This document shows, piece after piece, positions 8,405-18,663 of a stretch of 64,000 nucleotides of DNA. The position numbers and the translations under genes were made by a program. Location of the stretch: contig CAVVOZ010000001.1 of the NCBI GenBank assembly GCA_963749975.1, positions 124,001 through 188,000 of the forward strand. The letters are read 5' to 3'. The notes beneath the pieces were generated by a model, which had not been told where the DNA came from, did no database searches, and saw nothing but the letters and a program-made list of their open reading frames with translations. This DNA comes from DASRDR01 sp963749975 (GTDB taxonomy: Bacteria > Methylomirabilota > Methylomirabilia > Rokubacteriales > DASRDR01). Each line of letters opens with the position of its first letter. Position 1 is the first letter of the stretch.

Positions 8405-11321
8405 CCTCCCGCGCTTCGGGCGCGGCGCCGCGGTCGCCCTCTTCCTCCTGTTCCTGCTCCTCGGCGTCGTCTTCACGGCGCCCCTCGTCCAGCACCTCCG
8501 CCACGCGCTACCCTACGCCGCCGTGCCGACCCCCGGCCGCGAGCTCGTCTACGGCGTCCAGGGCGACTACCTGCAGTTCTACTACTACCTCTGGCTCGTC
8601 GAGGAGCGCCTGCTGTCAGGGGCCTCCTTCCTGAAGGACCCGTACCAGTTCGCGATCGACGGGGCTCGGGCGAACCTCCCGAACATCTTCTTGCCGGCCG
8701 CGCTCCTCTTCGTCCCGCTCTCCGCCTTCGGCCACCGGTTCGCCTACAACGCCCTCGTCCTCCTGTCCTTCCCGTTCGCCGGCATGGCCGCGGCGCTTCT
8801 CGCCCGGCGCTACGGCGTCTCGCGGGCCGGCGCGTTCGTCGCCGGGGTGGTCTTCGCCTGCGCGCCCTACCGGGTGGGGGCCTTGCTCGGAGGGCATCCC
8901 GCGGGCCTCGCGTATCCGCTGGTCCCGCTCGTGCTGTGGGGGGTCGAGGGCGCGCTGGCGGGATCGCTCGGGAGCGGCCTCGCGGCGGGAGGCGCGCTCC
9001 TCGGACTCGCCCTGATGGAGCCCCACTTCGCGTACTTCGCCGCCCTCGGCCTGCCGGTCTATGCGCTGGCGCGCGTCGGGCTTCCCGCGTGGCGACGGGA
9101 GCTCCTGGCCATCGGCCCCGGAGCCTGGCTGGCCGCGGGCGCTGTCGCCCTCGCCCTCGCCTACGGAGCGCTCGGCGCCCTCAGGCGCCAGGGTTGGCAG
9201 GACCCGCTGTCCGTGAACCTCGCGATCGGTGCGGTGGTCGCGCTCCTTGCGCTCGTGATCTGGCAGGCGCTGGCGGCCTGGCTTCTCGCGGCGGGTGTCG
9301 TGACGGATCCGCGCCAGGCCGCGCGGCGAAGTCTCGTGGCGTGCCTGCCGTGGCTCCTCGCGGCCGTGGCCGTGACCGGCCGCGGGCGGCTCGTCGCGGC
9401 CGCACTCGCCCTGCCGCTCCTCGTCCACGGGGCGTGGCTCTTCGCCGGGTGGCGGCGGTGGTGGTCTCCCAGGCTCCCCGTGATCCCGGTGGCGCTCGCC
9501 GTCGGCGGCGGCCTGGCGGCCGGCGGCTTCCTCCTGCTCTTGCAGCGACTCCTCCTGAACCGGTCCGTGTCGGGCGCCGGCCGGACGCTCCACGAGGTGC
9601 TGCTCTTCTCGCCCGCGCCCGAGGATCTCATCACTCGGGTCAACGTGGCCTCCGGCCGGACCGTGTATCCCGGCGTCGTGGCGCTCGCGCTGGCCGTTCT
9701 CGCCGTGGTCGCGCTCTCGCGGCAGCGGCCGGCGGGCATGCGCCGGATGCTCTGGATCTTCGCGCCCCTGCTGGTCGCCGGCATCATCGTGTCGCTCGGC
9801 CCCCGGCTGGAGGCGCTCCCCTTGTTCGAGGTCGCGTTCCGCCTCGTTCCCTCGTGGAACTTCATCCGCCAGCCGGCCAAGGCCCAGGTCCTCGTGGCCC
9901 TCGCCCTTGCCATGCTGGGGGCGGTGGGTGCGGACGCCCTGACGCGCCGGCGCGGCCGCGTCCTCCGGGGCGCCGTCGCGCTCGGGCTCGGGCTCCTGGT
10001 CGCGGCGGACTACCACCCGTGGCAGCCCGCCGGCGTCAGCGGCCTCCCCGGAGGCGGCCCCGAGTTCGCGACGGTCCGAGCCGAGGGGCCGCGCGCGCTC
10101 TGGATCCCGTTCTGGCCCGGCGACAGCTCCTACTCGGGGCTCTATCTCTACGCGACGACGCTCACGCGCGTCCCGATGCTGAACGGCTACTCCGCCTGGC
10201 TCGACCGCTCGTTCCTCACCGACGTCTACCGCCCGCTCGAGACCGTGAACCTCGGCGTGGTCGGCGAGGCCGAGGCCCAGGTGCTGCGCCGGTACGGCGT
10301 GCGCCAGGTGATCCTCGACCGGGACGCCTTCCCGCTGAAGGTGAGCGCCTTCGGCCCGGCGCTCGCCCTCGCCTACCTCGAGACCTCGCCCTATCTCGAT
10401 CCCGTCGAGACGCCGGCCGGCGACTGGACGCTCCGCGTGTTCCGCGTCCGGGACACGCCCCGCGCGGTTCCCCCGGCGCCGCCCCCCACGAGCCCGCTCG
10501 GCATCTTCTGGGAGGCCGAGTCGCTCGGGCGCGACACCGGCCGCGTCGCCGACGACACCGACGCGTCGAACGGACGAGTGAGCCTCGCCGAAGGGCCCCG
10601 TGGACCAGCCAGGGTTCGTCATGTTCGGCCCGTACCGGCTGCTCCCGCCGGGCGAGCTACCGGGCCCGGTTCCGGCTGAAGGGCGCGGGCAGCCGGGTGG
10701 ACCTCCAGGTCACCACGCAGGGCGGGCGCGAGATCCTCGGTCGCGCCGGGATTCTACCTGGCCGACGGAGCGTTCGTGGAGGTGCCGGCGTCGTTCACGC
10801 TGACGGCCCCCGCACAGATCGAGTACCGCGCCCGATGGGACGGGCAGGGCTGGGTCGCGGTGGACTCGGTGACCGCGGCGTTCGCGGCCGAGGCGGATCC
10901 GGCCTCGCTCTTCGAGGTCGAGGTGCTGGGCCACGAGCTCCAGGAGCGACCCGACCCGAACGCCTCTGGCGGCGCCGCCGGCTACGCGACGCCGGGGCGC
11001 ACCGCGCGCGATGCCGTGTGGACCGGTCCCCTCCGCCACTATCCGCCCGGCCGCTACCAGCTCTGGGTGCGGTTGAAGCTCGACCATCCCGTCGCGGGTG
11101 CGTTCGCGCGGTGCGGGGCCGAGCTCGCCTCGCGCGGCGGGGAGCTGGCCGGGCGTGAGCTCGCGGGCGCCGAGGTCCCGGAGCCTGGACGCTACGTGGA
11201 GCTGGCCGTGCCCTTCACCGTGCCGCGGCCCGCCGTGCTCGAGTTCCCGTGCACGTATCGCGGCGGCGTGGGCGTCTGGTTCGATCGGCTCCGGATCGAG
11301 CGCCTCGAGGGCCCGGCGTGA
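8373..11321 (+). CDS. Large GT-C/YfhO-type membrane protein with two CBM6/35-like modules (frame interrupted three times)
   Basis: From the ATG at 8373 the frame runs to about 10595, shifts near 10595, again near 10648 and again near 10745, and ends at 11321. All three shifts are one extra base in sense, and removing three bases gives 981 codons. The N-terminal part has many hydrophobic segments and an early acidic loop followed by LQFYYYLWLV, shared with the next gene. Two beta modules follow, each opening like CBM6/CBM35 domains: WEAESLGRDTGRVADDTDAS, and later FEVEVLGHELQERPDPNASG. Likely role: extracytoplasmic sugar transfer with glycan binding by the tail. Alignment to the tandem paralogue at 11318-13775 supports each junction. 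Confidence 0.7.
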
Positions 11322-13775
11322 GGTGGGCCGCCCTGACGGTGGCGGCGGTCTCCCTCGGCGCCGCGCTCGTCGTCTCCCGGCCCCTCCCCGCGCGAGATCA
11401 CTCGCGGGTTGCCGGTCGGGGCGCGCCAGCTCGCCGAGCTGCCGGTTCTCACGCGGGTGTCCGCCGATACGCTCCAGCTCTACTACCAGCTCTGGCTCGT
11501 CCGCGACGGGCTGCTGGGCCCGACGCCGCTGTTCACCGATCCGTACCAGTTCCGCGTGGACGGCCCGCGCTGGAACCTGCCGCAAGCTTTCCTGCCGCTG
11601 GCGCTGCCCTTCACCGTCTTGTCGGTGCTCGGCCCCCACACGGCCTACAACCTGCTCGTCCTCCTCTCGTTCCCCGCGGCCGGTCTGGCCGCCTACGGGC
11701 TCGCACGGCGGTTGACCGGCGATCCCGCCGCGGCGGTCGTCGCGGGAATCGGTTTCGCCCTTCTCCCGGCGAGGACCGGGCCGCTCTTCGGGGGGCATCC
11801 GGCGGGCTTCGCCATGGCTCTCGTGCCTGCGATGCTGTGGGGGCTCGACGTGGCGCTCCGGGAGGGACGGATCGCCGGCGGCGTGGGCGGCGGCGCGGCG
11901 CTGATCGCGCTGGCCATGCTGGAGCCGCAATACACGTACCTCGCCGGAGGCCTGGCCCTGGCGCACGCGGGCATGCGAGTCGCGATCGGGCCCGGCCGGC
12001 GGCTCCGGCTCGCCCCCCTCCTGACCTTCGCCGTCCTGGCCCTCGGCGCCGCGGGCTGGGTCCTCATGCTGCGCCAGGCGTTCGTGGCCGGCTCGATCGC
12101 CGAGGCCGGACGGCGGCTCGACGAGATTCAACTGTTCTCTCCCGGTCTTCGTGCCCTCGCCGACCCGGCGCGCTACGGCGGGCTCGTGCTCGCCGCGCTG
12201 GCGGTCGTCGGCCTCGGAGCCCGGGGGCGCCCCGGAGACGCGGGGCTCCGACTCCTCTACGGAACGGCGCTCGTCCTCGGGCTCCTCCTGAGCCTGGGGC
12301 CGACGATTCCGCGATTCTCGCTGTACGAGGCGCTCCACCGCTTCGTCCCGTTCTTCGGGATGATCCGGAACCCCGAGAAGCTCCAGCTCGTGACGAGCGT
12401 GGCCACGGTCGTGCTGGCGGGGCTCGGCGCCCGGGCCGTCCTGGACGGCCTCGTCGCGAAACCCGGCCCCCGGCGGGTCGGCGTGCTCGGCGGGCTCCTC
12501 GTCCTCGTCCTCATCGCGACGCCGCCCTGGCACGGCATCGCCTTCTCGCGCTTCGGTGACAGCCCGGTGTACGAGACGCTCCGCCGCGAGGCCACGCGCG
12601 TGCTGTATCTCCCGGTCTGGCCCGGCGACAGCGCCCAATCGGGGCTCTACCTCTACGCGGTCACGCGGACGCGGATCCCCATGCTCAACGGCTACTCGCC
12701 GCTCGTGCCGCGGCGGTACGTCGACACTGTCTTCGAGCCGCTCGCCGCCATGAATGTCGGGGATCTCGCGGCCGGCGAGGCCGAAGCGCTGCACCGGCTG
12801 GACATCTCCCACGTCGTCGTCGACCGCGCCGGTTTCCCCCCCCAGGTCTCGCCCTACCCGTCCGCGTTCACGGTCGAGCGCCTCGGCGCCTCCGGAATCC
12901 TGGCGCTCCAGCAGGTCGCCGGACCGCTCGCGCTGTTCCGGGTGACCGCTGGCGCGCCCGCCTCGAACAGGCAAACGTCGCCGGTGGGCGTGTTCTACGA
13001 GGCGGAGTGGCAGAACCACGAGACGGGGGCCGTGGTGGACACCCCGGAGGCCTCGGGCGGCCGCGTCGTCGCCGGACGGCCGGGCGCCGCGGCGGGGTTC
13101 CTCACGTTCGGGCCCTATCGCCCGCTTCCGGCCGGCGCCTATGTCGCGCGCTTTCGCGTCCGCGGGTCCGGTCTGCGCCTCGACGTCACGAGCAACTTCG
13201 GCGAGCGGGTCCTCGCCGAGCGCGCGGTGGATCCTGGCCCGGACTGGGTCGACGAGGTCCTGCCGTTCCGGGTGGAACACGCCCGGCCGCTCGAGCTCCG
13301 GGTCGCGTGGGACGGGCGGCGTGACGCCGCGGTGGACTGGGTGCTCGTCGTGGCCGCGGACCGTCCGGAGGTCGAGCGCACGTACGAGGTGGAGGCGCTG
13401 CCGCACCGCCTGGGAGAGCGAGCGGACCCGGCCGCCTCGGGCGGCTGGGCGGCCTACGCCGACCCCGTCGAAAGCCTCCGAGGGGATCTCGTGGGCGGGC
13501 CCGCGCGGCTCTTCCCCGCCGGCCGCTACCAGCTCGCCCTGCGGCTCCGCGCCGCGGGGGTCGGCCGGGGCCCGCTCGTGCGTCTCTCGGTCACGGAGCC
13601 CGCGGGGCGGACCCTGTTCTCGCGCGTGGTGGAGGCGGCCGAGGCGCCGCCCGGCGACTACCGGGAGGTGACGCTCGACTTCACGCTCGATCGGCCGAGG
13701 GTCCTCGAGTTTCCCGTCGCCTTCCTCGGTGACGTGGGCGTGTTCTTCGATCGCGTCACGGTCACTCCCCGGTAG
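11318..13775 (+). CDS. Paralogous GT-C/YfhO-type membrane protein with two CBM6/35-like modules (frame interrupted once)
   Basis: The gene starts GTG at 11318, overlapping the previous stop by four bases (GTGA). The first hydrophobic segment (WAALTVAAVSLGAALVV) is in one frame. Near 11385 the frame moves by one base and stays open to 13775. Removing one base leaves 818 codons. It is a tandem paralogue of the gene at 8373: both share LYYQLWLV/FYYYLWLV, DPYQF, PLALPFTVLS and the tail organisation. The two C-terminal modules begin YEAEWQNHETGAVVDTPEAS and YEVEALPHRLGERADPAASG, close to the opening of CBM6/CBM35 domains. The stop lies 20 bases from the end of the convergent gene. Donor and acceptor are unknown. 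Confidence 0.75.
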
Positions 13776-13795
13776 GCAGCCCCGGCCGGCCCGCG

Positions 13796-16472
13796 TCAGC
13801 GGGCGGGCGCCGCGGCCGTCGAGCTGGAACTCCACGAGCTCGAGGCCGAACGCCGCGCCCGGCTCTCCCACCCGGACCTCGACGGGGCGCGGGCCCAGCG
13901 CCTCGAGGGCCGAGCCCGGCGGCGCGCCCTTCACGCCGATGAAGGCGTGGGACTCCCGGCGGCGGCCACGAAGGTCCCCCTGGATCCCGAGGGTGGCGAG
14001 GGCCCCGACCGCCTCGGCGTCGAGCCGCGCCGACGCCTCGTCCTTGACCGCGCCCAGGACGATCGTGCCCGCGGCAAGGGCCCGCACCCACGTCGCCAGC
14101 GCCCCGCTTGCCATCGGATCCCCGAAGGTGTCGAAGGAGGCACGGTCCCGGATCGCTCCCGACGGCTCGAGGGCGACCAGGTTGTAGCCCCGCCGGTTGG
14201 GCGCGACGTCGCCCATCCCGACGCGGATGGAGGCGGTGTCCCCGTACGGCTGACCGCCGCTCCGCACGACGGCGTCCACAGGGACCGTCACGCCCGTCGC
14301 GCCCACCCGGTGCGCGGGGCCGAGCGCGGCGGCGCTCCGTCGATATTCGAACTCGAACGCGATCACGTTGGGCTCCGCCTGCCGGAGCGGTCCACTCAGC
14401 GTCGCGGACAGGACCGTGGGGCCGTCGAGGGCGGTGCGCGTCACGGTCGCCCCGTTGAGCGTGAGACTCACCCACTGCTCGACGCCCGCCTGCGTCCGGA
14501 GGGGCCGGAGCGCCGCCCGGAGCAGCGGGCGCGAGACGAGCAGGTCGTATGATCCCATCCGCTCCAGCACGACTCCCCGTTCCGGCAACGGCACGATCTC
14601 GTAGAGATCGTCGTTCCCGTGGGTGCCACGGAAGCGGAGGAACCCGCCCGACAGGTCGGCGAGGGCCTGTCCCGCGGGAGAGCGGCCGGGGCGCGCCGCG
14701 GAGTCGCGCACGACCAGATAACGTAGCGGATAGATCCGGGCCAGGGCCGTCCGGGCCGCCGGGGACGCGAACGGTGGCGCGGCGTCGGCCAGGACCCCGG
14801 ACAGCTCGCGCTGGAGATCGGGAACGAAGCCGGCGAAGCCGTTGACGACCCGCTGGCCGTGCCCGACCGATCGGAGCTTGGCGTCGACGTCGACGCCCGG
14901 CTTGTTGAGCGGCCACTCGAGCACCGCGACATCGTCGGCATCGGCCCGGAGGACCGCGTCAACGGGGCGCGCGTAGGTCTCGATCCGCTGGTAGTCAGGC
15001 GACGGCGTGACGTAGTCGAGGGTCAAGGCCCCGACCACGACCGCCGTCACGAGCCACCGGGGCGTCCGCGACAGCCGGCTCAAGAGCCACGCCGCGCCGA
15101 GCCCCGCGAGGAGGGCCACCACCATCAGAACCAGGAGGCCAAAGCGCGTCGTTCCGCGGATCGCCCGGAGGGGCAACACGTACGGGTGAAGCCACAGGTA
15201 GAGGCCAGGCCCGGCCTGCCGGCCGCCGACCCACACGATGGGGCCGAGCGAGAGGAGGAACGCGAAGAGCCCCATGCTGCTCAGGGCGAGCGCCCATTCC
15301 CCGGGCGTGAAGCGCCGGTCGCGGATTCCCGCGCGCCAGCGTCGCCAGCCCGCGAGCGCGTCCCGCAGAAGCAGGCACGCGAGGAGCCCGACGCCGCAGG
15401 CCGTGACCGAGGGCAATCGGGTCCACGCGGAGCCAATGCTCAGCCGACCGTGACCGCGGACCGTCAGCACCCCGATGACCAGGCTCAGCGCCATCGCGAC
15501 GGAAAGCAGCTTCTCGGGCCACCCTCCGGGCGGCCCGGCGTCACGGTCGGCCCGGATCCAGGCCACCGCCAGGGCGGCGAGCGCCAGCGCCAGAAGGCCC
15601 GGGAACAGCGTCGTCTCCGCCACGAAGTCGACGTGGACGACCTTCGCCACCCAGGTCCCCCTCGTCGTCAGGTACGTGAGGACGTCCGCCGCGCGCCCCA
15701 AGGCGTCCCCGACGCTCCGCTCGAGACCCAGCTCCCTGCGCGTCACGAAGAAGGGCCAGGCCACGGGCGCCATCGCCACGCTCAGCGCCACCCCGCCGGC
15801 GCCGGCCGCCAGCAGCGCCGCCGGGCGCCAGCCCGACCAGCGACGGAGCGCGTAGCTGAGCGCGAGGACGACGAGTCCCATGCCGAGGATGACCGCGAAG
15901 TACCACACGGCGATGGCCTGAAGCCAGAAGGCCACGAGGAAGGCCACCAGGTACCGGAGCCGCTGCGCTTCGAGGTACCGCACCAGGGCGTACACCGAGA
16001 GCGGCAGCCCGAACATGATCTCCATCTGGAACTCGACCGCGTACTCGATCCGCGGCGGGGCGAGCGTGAAGATCAGCATCGCGACCGCCGCCGCCCCGTG
16101 GCGACGGGTGATCCAGTACGTGACCGCGTACATCGCCCATCCGGACGCGGCCCAGAACAGCAAGAGCGTCACGTTGTAAGCGAGGTACGGGTTGCCCGTC
16201 CACCAGAAGAGGGGGCCCGCCACCAGGGCCGGCGTCACCAGCGGCTCCGCGAAGGTGAGGCTCAGGCCGTAGGGATAGAAGCCGCTGCCGTGGAGCAGGA
16301 GGTGCGGGCGCGCGAGCAGATTCCGGAACACCGAGATCATCACCCAGCTGAACAGCCGGGGATCGGTGTTGTCGGGAACGAGGTGCGCCGGATCGTGGGC
16401 CAGGGGCCACGTCCAGAGCGCGATCAGAGCGAGGCAGGCGAGGTAAGCGCCGAGATGCGCTCGGAGCTTCAC
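13796..16472 (-). CDS. Large GT-C-type membrane protein with ILEI/FAM3-like C-terminal domain (frame interrupted near its end)
   Basis: The GTG start at 16472 lies 12 bases after the UbiA stop. About 20 hydrophobic N-terminal residues lead to an acidic loop, DNTDPRLFSW, then FYPYGLSLTFAEPLVTPA and many membrane segments. The soluble tail contains RGYNLVALEPSGAIRD, FDTFGDP, GTIVLGAVKDEAS and HAFIGVKG, the ordered hallmarks of the ILEI/FAM3 (GG) domain. The main frame has no stop before the convergent gene and remains open to 10710. A one-base shift near 13805 gives a TGA at 13796-13798 and 891 codons, close to the 906 of its intact paralogue at 23409-26129. This assignment of the 3' end is therefore inferred. 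Confidence 0.72.
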
Positions 16473-16484
16473 CGCCGCCGCCCC

Positions 16485-17462
16485 TTAGCCGAGGGCCAGC
16501 TCGACCAGGAGGGCGAAGACCGCGATGGCGACGAGCAGGAAGATGGGGCGCCGGTACAGGTGCTCCGGATCGATGAGGGGGCTCTCCGGCTCGAAGGTCA
16601 TCTTGAACGCCCAGCCGAGAAGCACCGCCACCAGCGGAAGGGCGGGCAGCACCTCCGGGCGCTGCGTCACCACGAGACGCGCGAGCGCTCCGAAACCGAC
16701 CAGGGCGTAGGCCAGCTGGACGACGAACAGGCCCGTCACCGAGTACGCCTGGAACGTCGGACGGTAGCGCGCCGCGAGGTCGCCGAGGAGTCTCAGCTCC
16801 GCCAGGCGCTTGCCGGTCATGAGGAACGCCCCGAAGGCCCACACGGTGACCAGCAGGAGCACCGGAGGCGCCTCGGCGGCGACGGCGTACCAGCCGATCG
16901 CGATCCGGATCGGGTTCGTGAGGGACTCGGTGACCGCGTCGAGGTACGGCCAGTCCTTGAACCGGAGCGGCGGAATGTTGTACACGAGCCCGGCGACGAA
17001 CAGGGCACCCGCGCCCCCGAGCACGGCGGGGGGCAGGAGCCACCACGAGACTCCGAACGCCAGCAGCGCGACGGCGGCCGTCAGGACGAGGAGGGGCGCG
17101 ACACGGACGCGTCCGGACGGGATGGGCCGATCCCGCTTCGTCGGATGCCGTGCGTCGAACGGCGCGTCCAGGATCTCGTTCACGGCGTAGTTGACCGACG
17201 ACACCAGGCCGGACACGACGAACGCCAGGAGGATCGCGCCGACTTCGGTCGCGCTGGGGTAGGACCGGTGAGCGGCCAGGGCCAGGAGGCTTCCGACCGG
17301 AACGACGAGGTTCTTGATCCAGTGGTCGAAGCGGAGGGGCCGGAGGTATTCGAGCCCCACGGCCGCCGTGATTGGCCCGGACGGCCGACCACCGGCGGCA
17401 GGATCCGTCGCTGCGTCCTCGATCACCTCGGTCTCCCGCATCATACGAGCCGCGCCCCGCAC
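16485..17462 (-). CDS. UbiA-family prenyltransferase, decaprenyl-phosphate phosphoribosyltransferase-like
   Basis: This 325-residue polytopic protein belongs to the UbiA superfamily. The first Asp-rich motif is NEILDAPFDARHPTKRDRPI. The HPTKRxRPI continuation and the segment FLMTGKRLAEL are features I associate with 5-phosphoribosyl-1-diphosphate:decaprenyl-phosphate transferase (DPPR synthase) rather than quinone-pathway UbiA, as is DHWIKNLVVP near the N-terminus. DPPR synthase makes polyprenyl-phosphoryl ribose phosphate, the precursor of polyprenyl-phosphoryl arabinose used by GT-C arabinosyltransferases. Its place among GT-C genes fits that role. The GTG start at 17462 is used; ATG codons at 17444 and 17441 are alternatives. 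The DprE1/E2 epimerase is not in the window. Confidence 0.8.
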   Translation of the reverse strand: MRGAARMMRETEVIEDAATDPAAGGRPSGPITAAVGLEYLRPLRFDHWIKNLVVPVGSLLALAAHRSYPSATEVGAILLAFVVSGLVSSVNYAVNEILDAPFDARHPTKRDRPIPSGRVRVAPLLVLTAAVALLAFGVSWWLLPPAVLGGAGALFVAGLVYNIPPLRFKDWPYLDAVTESLTNPIRIAIGWYAVAAEAPPVLLLVTVWAFGAFLMTGKRLAELRLLGDLAARYRPTFQAYSVTGLFVVQLAYALVGFGALARLVVTQRPEVLPALPLVAVLLGWAFKMTFEPESPLIDPEHLYRRPIFLLVAIAVFALLVELALG

Positions 17463-17476
17463 CGTTCACGTTCTGA

Positions 17477-17485
17477 AGTCTAGCA
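17477..17485 (-). promoter_or_regulatory. Extended -10 element (TGC-TAGACT), minus strand
   Basis: On the minus strand TAGACT (17482-17477) follows TGC and lies 14 bases before the GTG at 17462. It could drive the UbiA and GT-C pair. No -35 is evident. Confidence 0.4.
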
Positions 17486-17552
17486 CCAGCCTCCGGATTC
17501 GACGCGTCGAACGACGCCGGCCCCGCGGGGGGATCCTCGCCCGATTCGCGTC

Positions 17553-18663
17553 TCACGCCTCCCCGGGGGCCCGCACGGCCGCGCGGTCCGATCCGGGGTC
17601 GACGGGGCGGCGCGGGCGCGTCGCCATGATCCACACGAGCGCGAGCAGCCCGAGCCCGTAGTCGTGGACCTGCGACAGACCGTGGAACGCGGTCACGGCG
17701 AGCGTGGCGAGCTCCCGCGGCAGGCCGAGCCAGAAGGCGAAGCCCGCGGCGCCGGCCGCTTCGTACGGGCCGACGCTCATGAGGGTCGGCAGCGGCAGGG
17801 ACGCGGCCATCTCCGCGCCCGCGACCGAGAGGAAGACGCGGAGGAAGCCGAGCTGGAGCCCCGACTGGTCCTGGGAGGCCAGGAGCGCCTGGAGAAGGCA
17901 GTAGTAGGCGCCGTACTTCGTGAGCCGCAGGAGGAGCGATAGGCCGAGCGCCGGCACGAGGGTGCGGGCGCGCTCGCGCCGCTCGACCTCACCGGCCGCC
18001 GCGCCGAGGAGCGGCACCAGCCGGGCCACGGGGCCCGGCAGCCGGGCCGCCGCCGCCGCGCCGAGGCGGAGGATCGGGGCGAGCACCCAGAGCGCGGCCA
18101 CGGAGCCGAGCAGGATCACGAGGCTCCCGCCGACGAGAACGGCCGGCGGCAAGGGGGCGTTCCCCACGGCGAGCAGCGCGAGCACGAGGAGCGGCGCCAC
18201 GGCGAGCGTGTCGAGGATGAACGAGAGCGCGAACGATGCGACGCCGGCCTCGAGGGGGAGCCCGAGCCGGGCCGTGACCAGGTAGAGATAGCTCGCGGCC
18301 GCCCCGGCCCGGGCGGGGATCAGGTCGACGGCCATGTTGCGGACGGCGGTCACCAGCACGAGCGGCCAGAGCGGCACGGGGCGGCCGAGCAGGAGGCGAT
18401 AGCGCAGCGCGCGCAGGACCAGGCCGACGGCCGAGATGGCCGACGTACGCCAGGAGTCCCGGGAGCGAGATCGCTCGAACGAGCGGGACCAGCGCCCGGG
18501 GATCGGCTCCCTGCGCCGTGAACAGGTAGGCCAGGATGGCGCCCGAGACCAGGAGCCCGAGGCCCAGGCGCAAGAGCCCGCGGGGCATGCGGCGCGCGGC
18601 GGCCGGCCCTCCGGAGGGCGCTGGCCGGACGGCGGGCGGAGAGCCCGTCGCCGGACCGCTCAT
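17553..18663 (-). CDS. Flippase-like membrane protein, LPG-synthase transmembrane (UPF0104) family (frame interrupted once)
   Basis: The first part (ATG at 18663: MSGPATG, then GLLVSGAILAYLFTAQGADP) and the main part (VPLWPLVLVTAVRNMAVDLIP to the end at 17553) lie in frames one base apart. The junction is near 18445. Deleting one base restores 369 codons and joins LLAYVG to ISAVGLVLRALRYR, the expected family pattern. RNMAVDLIPARAG is the conserved NxxxxxlPaRaG motif of the AglD/LPG_synthase_TM family. The soluble lysyl-transferase domain of MprF is absent. Such stand-alone membrane domains occur in glycan loci and are suspected to handle lipid-linked sugars. The ATG overlaps the preceding stop (ATGA), placing it in the operon running from 23320 down. 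Confidence 0.78.

Noticed and set aside
5063..8476. Minus-strand open frame of more than 1100 codons opposite the sugar SDR and GT4 genes
   Set aside because: It lies antisense to four well-supported genes and its translation is low-complexity Arg/Gly/Asp/Val sequence with no domain. Long shadow frames are expected at this GC content.
14859..17483. Plus-strand open frame of about 870 codons opposite the UbiA and GT-C genes
   Set aside because: It is antisense to two recognisable membrane protein genes, and its composition (Arg, Glu, Gln, His, Pro) is that of a codon-position shadow.
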